From Polaribacter sp. MED152 (GTDB lineage Bacteria > Bacteroidota > Bacteroidia > Flavobacteriales > Flavobacteriaceae): DNA of 64,000 bases. The position numbers and the translations under genes were made by a program. Shown piece after piece: positions 54,904-63,296 of the stretch. Location: the NCBI RefSeq assembly GCF_000152945.2, contig NC_020830.1, positions 2,676,501-2,740,500 of the forward strand, written 5' to 3'. The notes under the pieces were generated by a model that was given only the letters and a program-made list of their open reading frames with translations, was not told where the DNA came from and ran no database searches. The first letter of the stretch is position 1. Every line of letters begins with the position of its first letter.

Positions 54904-55071
54904 TTAAAAACCAAATCCTGGAGCTTCAGGGCTTTGAGCTTGAGCTTTTTTAGGGTTTAATATCATATAAGTACCTAACGCAGTTAATGCTGCATATTTA
55001 CCATAGTTACCTATTTTTTTTATCGCTTCTTTACGAGTGATATCTTTTTGTTTGTTGTTTTTGTTTTCCAT
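54904..55071 (-). CDS. Small peptide gene, candidate substrate of the PqqD-kinase pair
   Basis: 55 codons. The basic N-terminus MENKNNKQKDITRKEAIKKI is followed by a hydrophobic helix (YGKYAALTALGTYMILN, 23-39) and KKAQA, a signal-peptidase-like site (AQA/QS), leaving the short tail QSPEAPGFGF. The gene begins 24 bases after the T9SS protein gene and ends before a terminator that precedes the kinase and nucleotidyltransferase genes. I do not recognise the family. The context makes a processed, possibly phosphorylated or nucleotidylated peptide likely, Ser47 being the only Ser. Confidence 0.8.
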   Translation of the reverse strand: MENKNNKQKDITRKEAIKKIGNYGKYAALTALGTYMILNPKKAQAQSPEAPGFGF

Positions 55072-55095
55072 CTTCTTTATCTTTTTAAACTCGTA

Positions 55096-58000
55096 TTATT
55101 CTAAAGTGATTTTTTTATTCAATTTTCCTGATTCAGTTTCTAACTGAACAATATAAATTCCGCTAGCTAAATTTGGTAGAACAATTTTATTATTTCCACT
55201 GCTCGCAAATGAATTATTCAATACTTCTTTACCTAATAGATTAAATAATTTAAAGGTTGATTTACCTTGTGGTAAACCTGCTATCATTAAGTTAGAATTT
55301 GTAGTTTGGTAAATACGAATTGAATTCAGATCTACTTCTTTTAAATTAAGTGCACTAGATTTAGTGTGGAGGTAAAAACGACCTATTCCATCTAATTTTT
55401 CGGTTAGCGTTATTTTGTATTCAGAGTTTTCTTCATCTAATTGGGTAAATGTATTTGCAGTTCTATCTTCTAAGTACACATTTAGGCCTTCAGGTAAATT
55501 CGTAACTTCAGTAGAAAAAGCAATTTCTTTGTTTGCATCTGCTATTACTCCAATTGGTATTACCATATTTTCGTAATTTGAGTTTGGTAGTGATTGTATC
55601 CCTAATTCCTGTTCATTAACATTACTATTAGTCACATGTTTCGTATAAACTTGAAAATCATTTGTAATACCTCCAAAAATTGAACTATCGTAACCATTAT
55701 CAAAATTGGTTGTAGTACCATTTAAATAATAAATTTCCGATTTTCTTATTTTTGACTCATCTGAAAGAAATAATTTAATTTCTGTTCTACTGTTTTTTTG
55801 AAATGATTCTCCTGAGCCATGTGATTGCATAGCCTCTGTAATATTAAAAGTTGTACTAGCACCATCTGCATTAACAAAGAAACCTTGTCCAGGTGCTATA
55901 AATGCATTCGCACCTATAGTTGCCGAATTTCTCTGATCGTAAGTGCTCGTTTCTTCATTCCAAATCCAAATTGTAGATTCTGTTAATAAATCATTTCCAC
56001 CAGAATCGTTAGCACTTAATAAGGAAGAAATAGAAATAAATGAAGGGTAAGGATTACCCATTAAGTTAAAAGCGTTTCCACTACCACCACTATTATCTGA
56101 TAGGTTTATTGATGTGAAATCACTAACATTCATTGATCCAGAAAAAGTAATATTACCAGCTGATGCTAATTTTGTAGAGTAACCTTTTCCGTCAACTAAA
56201 GCAGTTGTTGCTGTATTAGCAAAGTAATCCCATCTATCATTGCTACTAGCTTGAGAATTATCATAAGGAGCAAAACCAATGTTAGGCGCTGTTCCGCTTG
56301 CAAAGTCATTGTTCGCTCTCATATCCGTCATAATTTCCCCTCCAACAGGACTTGAAACTAAGTACCAATTTGTAGTTCCTAAATTTCTTTGGTAATAAAT
56401 TGTACCTGAATAAGTACTTTGAGCTATTAAAGAAGCTCCTGATCCAATAAAAGTAGCGTTAACAGTAACTGTAGAACTAGCTGTTGGATAATTTGTTAAG
56501 CCACTTGGGATGTATATATTATCTGATGCAGCTGACGGATTATCACTATCAAGCCAGTTAGTAGCTGTACTCCAAACATTATTGGTTGTTCCAGACCATG
56601 TATTATAAAAACCAGTATTATCTGTATTGTCTCTTCCTGGAGAAAATAAAACCCCTCCATTTCCAGTTACATTATCATGTGTAACAAAACCACCAGTTAA
56701 ATCTGGATTTCTTGCTAATGAAATATTATTACCTCCTTCACTGCCATAGGTATAAGAAGTTACAATTGTTCCACCAGCATCTTTTATAATTATTGTGTCT
56801 CCTCCATTATTTAGACTTACAGAACCCTCAGATGATACCTGTGTTAATGAAGGTATATTTGTTGGTGTACCACCACCAAACACAACAATAGTTCCAGCTG
56901 TAGGCAATATAGTTCCTTTTGGGAATGTATGTGTTAATACACTACTGTCTTCAATGGTATATCCACCTATATTCAGCTCACCTCCTGAAGCATTGTAGAT
57001 TTCAATAAACTCATCATCAAATGAATCCACAGAGCCATCTCCATTTGCATCTCCATTTGTAGAATCTGGGTCTGCCATAAATTCATTAATAACCAAATTT
57101 GGTAATTCATTATCGGTAATTGTAACAGTATGTGTACTTATTCCTAAATCTGCTGTACCAGAAGTCACAGTAAAATTTATTACTATTGTCTCATCGTCAG
57201 AATCAGTATCATCTTTTATCGTTAATGGAAGTACTAAAGTTTCATTGGCATCAAATGTTAGTGGTGTAACATCCAAAGTGTAATCTCCAGCTTCTGCTGT
57301 ACTACTCCCATTTATAGTTGCAGTAATTGTAACATCAGTATTATAATTTGAAAGTGTAATTGGAACTCCAGAAGTTACAACATCACTATCAGTTTCATTT
57401 TCAGCACTTGTAGCTGTATCAAACGTAACACTTGGATCAGAGCTGGGAGCAGCACCTTGTACAGTAATATCATCCATTCTTAGTAATCCAGCTCTAGAAC
57501 TTGTGAATTCAAAAAACAAACCAAAACTACCATCATGTGTATAGTCTGAATTTACTGCAGAACCAGAAGAGACAAGTGAGTCAAAACCACCATCCGAATC
57601 TATAGATAATTCCCAGGTACCAGTTGAACTCCTTGTTACTTTTATGCCTACTGTATCACCTGAGCCCCAATCTAAACTAGATGTAACAATAGCACCATCT
57701 GCAGCACCATTTGTTACTTTCCACAAAGTTAAAATATCAGATGTACCTGTTAGATTAACACCTACTGCGTAACCATCTACAGTTGAAGAACTTAAATCTG
57801 TTTCATTTGCAGTTAAATAAACCCAAAACTTATTGCTACCTGATGGGTCCCAAGCACCATTTGCTAGATTAAATTGCCAACTAGTATCTTCGTTTGTTAA
57901 GTCTAATGCGGATATATCGTGATAAATATAACTTTCACCAGATACGCTTGATAAATTATGTTTTAGTGACCTTGTTCCAGTAATTGGTGATGAAGTTGAA

Positions 58001-58140
58001 TTTGTCCAATCGCCTGAAGTACCTTCAGTCCAACCCGTTAAATTTCCATCTTCAAAATCATCACTAATTGTTTGTGAATATGAAAAAAAAGAAGAAAATA
58101 ATGTTATAGCTAAAATTTTTAAAAAGTTTTTGTGTTTCAT
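55096..58140 (-). CDS. T9SS-secreted lamin-tail-domain protein
   Basis: 1014 residues with a signal peptide (SSFFSYSQT). Then comes a beta-sandwich domain (about 24-230: DDFEDGNLTGWTEGTSGDW), a Calx-beta-type repeat (about 240-345), a lamin-tail domain (about 350-500: LVINEFMADPDSTNG, EFIEIYNASGGELNIGGYTI) and further beta domains. The last 80 residues (FKLFNLLGKEVLN, PNLASGIYIVQLETESGKLNKKITLE) are a T9SS type A sorting domain. It should be exported and anchored at the cell surface. It is first in a possible operon with the small peptide 24 bases downstream. Confidence 0.92.
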   Translation of the reverse strand: MKHKNFLKILAITLFSSFFSYSQTISDDFEDGNLTGWTEGTSGDWTNSTSSPITGTRSLKHNLSSVSGESYIYHDISALDLTNEDTSWQFNLANGAWDPSGSNKFWVYLTANETDLSSSTVDGYAVGVNLTGTSDILTLWKVTNGAADGAIVTSSLDWGSGDTVGIKVTRSSTGTWELSIDSDGGFDSLVSSGSAVNSDYTHDGSFGLFFEFTSSRAGLLRMDDITVQGAAPSSDPSVTFDTATSAENETDSDVVTSGVPITLSNYNTDVTITATINGSSTAEAGDYTLDVTPLTFDANETLVLPLTIKDDTDSDDETIVINFTVTSGTADLGISTHTVTITDNELPNLVINEFMADPDSTNGDANGDGSVDSFDDEFIEIYNASGGELNIGGYTIEDSSVLTHTFPKGTILPTAGTIVVFGGGTPTNIPSLTQVSSEGSVSLNNGGDTIIIKDAGGTIVTSYTYGSEGGNNISLARNPDLTGGFVTHDNVTGNGGVLFSPGRDNTDNTGFYNTWSGTTNNVWSTATNWLDSDNPSAASDNIYIPSGLTNYPTASSTVTVNATFIGSGASLIAQSTYSGTIYYQRNLGTTNWYLVSSPVGGEIMTDMRANNDFASGTAPNIGFAPYDNSQASSNDRWDYFANTATTALVDGKGYSTKLASAGNITFSGSMNVSDFTSINLSDNSGGSGNAFNLMGNPYPSFISISSLLSANDSGGNDLLTESTIWIWNEETSTYDQRNSATIGANAFIAPGQGFFVNADGASTTFNITEAMQSHGSGESFQKNSRTEIKLFLSDESKIRKSEIYYLNGTTTNFDNGYDSSIFGGITNDFQVYTKHVTNSNVNEQELGIQSLPNSNYENMVIPIGVIADANKEIAFSTEVTNLPEGLNVYLEDRTANTFTQLDEENSEYKITLTEKLDGIGRFYLHTKSSALNLKEVDLNSIRIYQTTNSNLMIAGLPQGKSTFKLFNLLGKEVLNNSFASSGNNKIVLPNLASGIYIVQLETESGKLNKKITLE

Positions 58141-58283
58141 AGTTATAATTTTTAGGCTTTGAAACTACAACAAATACTAAGTAATTGATAATCCATTTTG
58201 GGCAGATTTAAAGAATTAATCATTTCTTAAAATCTGAAATAAAACGTAAAGTTTTGTTAATGATAAGTTTAAGTTGAGGTGTT

Positions 58284-59426
58284 TTACTTTATGCCAAATA
58301 ATGTTTTTAAAACTGCATGACGCTTTAAAAATTTGTATAATAACAAACAAACAAGAATAGTGGTGATTAAAATGATAAGAAATTCAATGAGACTTCCTAA
58401 ATTTAATTGAACTATGTAATAACCGACTGCTACTATAATGCTTTGGTGTAGCACATATATGGGTAAGATGCTGTTATTGGCTTCAGGTAAAATGAAGCTT
58501 TTAAAATTCATTTTTTCTGAAAATAAGGCCACAAAATACATGATCCAAGAAAACGCAATTAAAGCACTTAAAGTAGAAATTAACACATGATACCAGTCAA
58601 ATTTAGGATTCAAATATGCACTTACCAAGTTTTCATTGCTTGAACCTATTATTAATGACAAAGAGCACAGAACACCTACTATTAAAAGTTTATTTTTATT
58701 TCTTTTAATAATAACCATCCAATAATCAATATCATTTATTAAAACAAATCCATATAAAAATGACCATAAATAGGTGAAGAAATCAGCCCAATCTGTGTAA
58801 GCTGGAAAAATGGGTTTTAATATGAGTCTACATGTAAAAATGGGTAAGGCCAATACAAAAATACCATAGGGTTTATTCATGACATTTTTTATCCAATCAA
58901 ATTTAATTTCCTTGTTTTTGATTTTTGTAAAAATAGGATACAACACAAAAGTCATTACTAGTAAATATGGCAAATACCAAAGATGAATACCAATTTCTTT
59001 GAACCATAGCAAAAAGCTAAATGAAAAATCATGGTCTAAAATTCGTGAAGGATAGCCTTCTAAAAAATAAAAATAATTCTGAAATGCTTCTTTATCTTGA
59101 AGTGCCTGAAAAAATCGTTGAGAAGGTGTAATGAATAATGAAGCAAAAGTAAACGGAATGATTAATCTTTTAAATCGGTTTTTAAAAAACTGTTTTTTGG
59201 TTGTTTTCATAGCAAACCAAGTGCCTAATCCAGAAACCAAAAAAATAAGATGTAGCCTCCATCCATGCGTAAAAACGGTTAATATATCAGCAATAATGGA
59301 GGTATTGTTACTTTTTATAAGCCAATGGAAGTTATTAAAAGGTTGCCAAGAATGGAAAAAAATAAGTAACCAAAAAGCAAGTACTCTCAACCAATCAAAA
59401 TAATATAGTCTTTCGTTTTTACGCAT
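58284..59426 (-). CDS. Acyltransferase family 3 membrane protein
   Basis: 380 residues. YYFDWLRVLAFWLLIFFHSW carries the conserved Arg and His of the acyltransferase-3 family (the R-x(n)-H pattern). Ten or so membrane helices follow (for example LWYLPYLLVMTFVLYPIF, LIEFLIILITTILVCLLLY). It probably adds acetyl or another acyl group to a glucan or surface sugar (OpgC-like). It is upstream of the T9SS gene on the same map but transcribed away from it, with its own promoter likely in the gap to the next gene. Confidence 0.88.
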   Translation of the reverse strand: MRKNERLYYFDWLRVLAFWLLIFFHSWQPFNNFHWLIKSNNTSIIADILTVFTHGWRLHLIFLVSGLGTWFAMKTTKKQFFKNRFKRLIIPFTFASLFITPSQRFFQALQDKEAFQNYFYFLEGYPSRILDHDFSFSFLLWFKEIGIHLWYLPYLLVMTFVLYPIFTKIKNKEIKFDWIKNVMNKPYGIFVLALPIFTCRLILKPIFPAYTDWADFFTYLWSFLYGFVLINDIDYWMVIIKRNKNKLLIVGVLCSLSLIIGSSNENLVSAYLNPKFDWYHVLISTLSALIAFSWIMYFVALFSEKMNFKSFILPEANNSILPIYVLHQSIIVAVGYYIVQLNLGSLIEFLIILITTILVCLLLYKFLKRHAVLKTLFGIK

Positions 59427-59545
59427 TTAAACCCTTTCGTTTTTTTATTTGAATTTATCTGTTAAGGTAAGAGAAGAGTAATTGTTTACTATAGGCTATA
59501 AAATTTACGATGAGTAATATACTTAATTTTACTTTGTAATTATTT

Positions 59546-60070
59546 TTATTTATTCAGGCTGTTTAACATTTTTTTTGCTCGGTTTGAAACCGATTTTCTT
59601 TCATCGTTTGTAAGTTGTTCTAAATGAGGTTTTAACCAGTTTTTTAAATTGGTATCGTGTTTAGACCATTTTGTAAGGGTATCCATAGTTTGATTCAGTA
59701 CAATCCAATCTTGGTGAGTTGCAAGATTATTTTTCATAATCTCCTTTGCTTTGTCGATTTGAATAGCACTCATATCCTTTTCTAACATTCCAAAAAGTTG
59801 TGATAATGTCCATTGGATAGAGGCTTGATTGATGTTTTTAATTTTCGTTAAAAAATCATCTATATAAGGAATTAAAAGGCTTTTGTTTGCTTTGCATAAG
59901 CGTTTCATTGCGTTTGAAGTTCGCAGTCTTACTACTTCATCATCACTAAAATAACAATTAAATAATTCATGAAAATAATGAGTATTAACTAAGACTTCAT
60001 TCACTATTTCAATAGTATTTCCTAAAGAATTTGGATGGCCACCTTTCAGTCTTTCTTCAAAATTATTCAC
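59546..60070 (-). CDS. HEAT-like repeat protein
   Basis: 174 residues starting at GTG (60070). Helical repeats (DDEVVRLRTSNAMKRLCKANKSL, LIPYIDDFLTKIKNIN, ASIQWTLSQLFGMLEKDM) give a small alpha-solenoid. Function is unknown. The only in-frame ATG candidates are internal, so GTG is kept, and the stop is TAA at 59546. Confidence 0.72.
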   Translation of the reverse strand: MNNFEERLKGGHPNSLGNTIEIVNEVLVNTHYFHELFNCYFSDDEVVRLRTSNAMKRLCKANKSLLIPYIDDFLTKIKNINQASIQWTLSQLFGMLEKDMSAIQIDKAKEIMKNNLATHQDWIVLNQTMDTLTKWSKHDTNLKNWLKPHLEQLTNDERKSVSNRAKKMLNSLNK

Positions 60071-60189
60071 TTTTAGATGTATTGATTGATTATTTTACTC
60101 TGAGAACTAAAGTAAAAAATACAAACTGTATTATCAAACAAATGAATTACGTCTGTTTTAATTACTTTAGAAAAGTAGTTTTTCTTGAA

Positions 60190-60567
60190 TTACATGATTT
60201 TAGTTGCCAAGTACTTTTGTACTTCATAAACGTCTATGCTCTTATTGAACTTTTTACTTATTGAGGGCATGTCTTCACTTGAAATCCAAATTTTTAGTTC
60301 AGCATCCAAATCAAATGTGCCAGAAGTTTCTAAAGAAAACCTTGAAATACTTTTATAAGGCAACGTTTTATATTCTATTTTACTTCCTGTAATTCCTTGA
60401 ATTTCAATTAGAATTAGACGTTTATCTGTAAACATAAAAGTATCTCTTAAGAGTTTGAATCCTAACTCAATACTTTCATTTTGAACTAGTAATCTACCGT
60501 ATTTTTCAGTTAGTTTCTCAGAAGATACTTCACTTGCGTTCCCTAAAATTTTATTGAATAATCCCAT
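60190..60567 (-). CDS. Bacterial PH-domain protein (PF08000-like)
   Basis: 125 residues. LRDTFMFTDKRLILIEIQGIT and YKTLPYKSISRFSLET with AELKIWIS form the beta strands of the bacterial pleckstrin-homology-like (bPH_1) family, and the C-terminal helix is KSIDVYEVQKYLATKI. No membrane segment. Function is unknown; it is a single gene. Confidence 0.85.
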   Translation of the reverse strand: MGLFNKILGNASEVSSEKLTEKYGRLLVQNESIELGFKLLRDTFMFTDKRLILIEIQGITGSKIEYKTLPYKSISRFSLETSGTFDLDAELKIWISSEDMPSISKKFNKSIDVYEVQKYLATKIM

Positions 60568-60652
60568 AGTATTTTAAATTTTTATTTGCAATTTACTCCT
60601 TTTTAATCGCTTTGTATTTCGCTAATTTGCAATACTACACTTCTTTATTGTA

Positions 60653-61384
60653 TTAAGGCATTATAAATGAAACTGCAGCAGCTGAATTTAAATTTAAATT
60701 CGGAAAAATCTGTCTTCCTAAGTCAGGATCATCATATTGATTTCCCCAAAATGATTCTCCATAACTTTTCACATAAACCATAGTTCCACTGGCAAAACCT
60801 AAAGCATCTAATGAGGCCTGACTTAAATTTAGATTGTGAGGAGTATTGTTTATAGGGTAAGTTTCAAGTACAGAATCGTAATTTGTACTACTAACGTTTG
60901 CGTCTGTAGAAAAGAAAAATCGAATATATCTTGTATCTGCTTGATTTGCAACAGGGTTTGTAGTTGTAGTAATGATTACAGGAAAACTACTGCTTGAATT
61001 AATACTTAAGTTTGTTACTGAGGTTGTTGATTTCTGGCCTAATGATGGTGCATCTGGTATAAAAGTATTTCCATTATTATGATCAACATCAAACCTTTTA
61101 AATGTACCATAACCCGATTTTTCATAAGTCAAAGTATATGTGCCAAAAGGTACGTCTGTCAATGTGAATTTTCCATCTGTATCAGTAGTCGTTGAAATAG
61201 AGGTTCCTTCTACTTTAATAGTCATCCCATTATTATCAATTTGTGTTACTGACTCATCATACAAATTTACTGAACCACTAATGTTTGCAGAGGTAATAGG
61301 ATTTGTCATTGAATCATCACTTCCACCACACGAAGTAAAACCAATTAGAATTGCTAAGGTGAGAACCAAATTATTTACTTTCAT
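60653..61384 (-). CDS. Lipoprotein with a carboxypeptidase-like regulatory domain
   Basis: 243 residues from the ATG at 61384; a TTG nine bases upstream is rejected because the signal peptide begins at MKVNN. LAILIGFTSCGGSDD is a lipobox with the Cys. It is followed by the regulatory-like sandwich (ISGSVNLYDESVTQIDNNGM, DGKFTLTDVPFGTYTLTYEK) and a Ser/Thr-rich beta domain. Membrane-anchored, probably on the outer membrane; ligand unknown. Confidence 0.82.
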   Translation of the reverse strand: MKVNNLVLTLAILIGFTSCGGSDDSMTNPITSANISGSVNLYDESVTQIDNNGMTIKVEGTSISTTTDTDGKFTLTDVPFGTYTLTYEKSGYGTFKRFDVDHNNGNTFIPDAPSLGQKSTTSVTNLSINSSSSFPVIITTTTNPVANQADTRYIRFFFSTDANVSSTNYDSVLETYPINNTPHNLNLSQASLDALGFASGTMVYVKSYGESFWGNQYDDPDLGRQIFPNLNLNSAAAVSFIMP

Positions 61385-61795
61385 AATTTCCAAATTTTAA
61401 AATGATTGGTTTGTTATTCTCTAGCTAATTTAGTGAATAGAGTTTACCCTTAAAAATTTACTAGCATATGTTATAACTTCCATGTATTAAAAAAGGCTTA
61501 TGTTTAATTTAATCTTTAGGATTCTTACCTGTTTTTTATCAATTTCTAAGGTGTAAGTTTATCACTGCTGCTATACTTTTTTATCATAACACTCCTGTTT
61601 TCTGAAAAATATACTAGTATAAATTAGAAAAAATACTAGTATATTTTTAAAAATATTGTACAATAAATTTGTAAAACTTTATGAGCTTTTAATAAAAAGT
61701 TAGTGAGCTAATGATCACTTTAAGGTGAACAATTACTAAAAACTAACGCACTATATTTTTAAACTAGGAAACTTTTAAAGGAATGGTTATTTAGA
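61385..61795. other. Long intergenic region between a lipoprotein gene and trkH
   Basis: About 410 bases without a convincing ORF. It contains two identical 10-base palindromes ATACTAGTAT (61611-61620 and 61633-61642), an exact TAAATTTG (61664-61671, plus strand) with no gene behind it and a small inverted repeat TCACTTTAAGGTGA near 61714. No terminator for trkH is evident. Confidence 0.5.
61611..61642. promoter_or_regulatory. Paired palindromes, candidate operator
   Basis: Two copies of the perfect palindrome ATACTAGTAT with centres 22 bases apart (two turns of the helix) lie in an A-rich context. A dimeric repressor could bind them. No regulator is encoded nearby, so this is only a candidate. 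Confidence 0.4.
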
Positions 61796-63295
61796 TTAGT
61801 TTTTTCTCCAAAAGAAAGGTGTAAATAATATTAATACCGTAAACAATTCTAATCTACCAATTAACATTAAGAAAGAACAAAACCATTTTGCAGGCGCAGT
61901 TAAATGGGCAAAGTTATCTACTGGGCTTACAGAGCCAATTGCAGGACCAATATTACCTAAAGAAGAGGCTGCAGCACCCAAAGCAGACAAAAAGTCTAAA
62001 CCTAAAAGCGTTAAGGTTACAGAGGCCATAATAAATATAAGCATGTAAATTATAAAGAAAGAAATGATATTAAATACAATGGTTTGATTCACAGATTTAC
62101 CATCATATCTTACAGGTATAATTGCATTAGGATGTAGCGCTTTTTTAAATTCTAAAAAGCTATTCTTTAACATTACAATGTGCCTAACAACTTTTACACC
62201 ACCACTCGTAGAACCAGCAGAACCACCAGTAAAGAATAATGCGAAGAAAATTCCGGTTGCAAAGAAATTCCACATAGTAAAATCAGCAGAAACAAAACCT
62301 GTGGTTGTAACTACAGAGGTTACCATAAATAAAGAATGTCTTATGGCACTTTCGGTTTTACCTAATACCTCAGGATGTGCAAGTGTAGTAACCATTGTTT
62401 CATCTTTAAAAAAGATGATGATTACAGAAATTATCATAGAAATACCTAAAATTCCGAAGAAATAGTATCTAAATTCTTCACTTTCATATACTTTTTTAAC
62501 CTTACCTTTTAATGCAAAATAGGTCAGTACAAAGTTAGTACCAGCAATGAACATAAAGAATATAATAATATATTGTATAATAGGTGATCCATTATAAAAG
62601 GCAATACTATCGGTTTTTGTTGAGAAACCTCCTGTACTTACTGTGGCCATTGCATGATTAATAGCATCAAACCATGTCATACCTGCCGCTTTTAATAAAA
62701 AGAATTCAGCAAAGGTTAATACCACATAAATAAGGTACAAACGTTTTGCAGTATCTGTAATTCTAGGATGCAGTTTGTCTGCAGATGGCCCAGGAGCTTC
62801 TGCCATAAACAATTGCATACCTCCAATTCCTAAGAGTGGTAAAATGGCAATGGTTAATACAATAATACCCATACCTCCAATCCAATGTGTGGCACTTCTC
62901 CAAAAGAGAATACCTTTAGGCATAGCTTCTATATTTGTTAAAATGGAAGAGCCTGTTGTAGAATAACCAGATATTGTTTCGAAAAATGCATCTGAAACAG
63001 TAGGTATTGCACCAGATAATAAATAGGGTAGCATTCCTGTAATAGAAAGTATCAACCAACCAAACGTTACAATTAAGTATCCTTCTTTTTTCTGAATATT
63101 TTTATGTGTGGGTTTATTGAAAAAGAAAAGTAATAAGCCAATAAAAACAGTTATAATACCAGCATTTAAAATTCCCCAAGCTTCTTTTTCTTCAGAAAAG
63201 AAACTAAAAGGAAATGCGATAAACATAAAGCAACCATTAAGAATAGCAGTGATTCCTAAAAAACGATATATAATCTTAAGGTTCAAGTTGTTCAT
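61796..63295 (-). CDS. trkH: Trk potassium uptake system, membrane subunit TrkH
   Basis: 499 residues, with four pore-loop repeats typical of TrkH/KtrB: SGYSTTGSSILTN, ATVSTGGFSTKTD, VTTTGFVSADFT and SSLGNIGPAIGSV. About ten membrane helices. Imports K+ with TrkA as the NAD(H)-binding gating subunit. It directly follows trkA, only 1 base apart, in one transcription unit. Confidence 0.94.
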   Translation of the reverse strand: MNNLNLKIIYRFLGITAILNGCFMFIAFPFSFFSEEKEAWGILNAGIITVFIGLLLFFFNKPTHKNIQKKEGYLIVTFGWLILSITGMLPYLLSGAIPTVSDAFFETISGYSTTGSSILTNIEAMPKGILFWRSATHWIGGMGIIVLTIAILPLLGIGGMQLFMAEAPGPSADKLHPRITDTAKRLYLIYVVLTFAEFFLLKAAGMTWFDAINHAMATVSTGGFSTKTDSIAFYNGSPIIQYIIIFFMFIAGTNFVLTYFALKGKVKKVYESEEFRYYFFGILGISMIISVIIIFFKDETMVTTLAHPEVLGKTESAIRHSLFMVTSVVTTTGFVSADFTMWNFFATGIFFALFFTGGSAGSTSGGVKVVRHIVMLKNSFLEFKKALHPNAIIPVRYDGKSVNQTIVFNIISFFIIYMLIFIMASVTLTLLGLDFLSALGAAASSLGNIGPAIGSVSPVDNFAHLTAPAKWFCSFLMLIGRLELFTVLILFTPFFWRKN

Positions 63296-63296
63296 T

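Noticed and set aside
52592..55071. Classical lasso-peptide cluster
   Set aside because: There is no asparagine-synthetase-like cyclase and no transglutaminase-like leader protease next to the PqqD-kinase; the kinase and nucleotidyltransferase alone do not make a lasso cluster.
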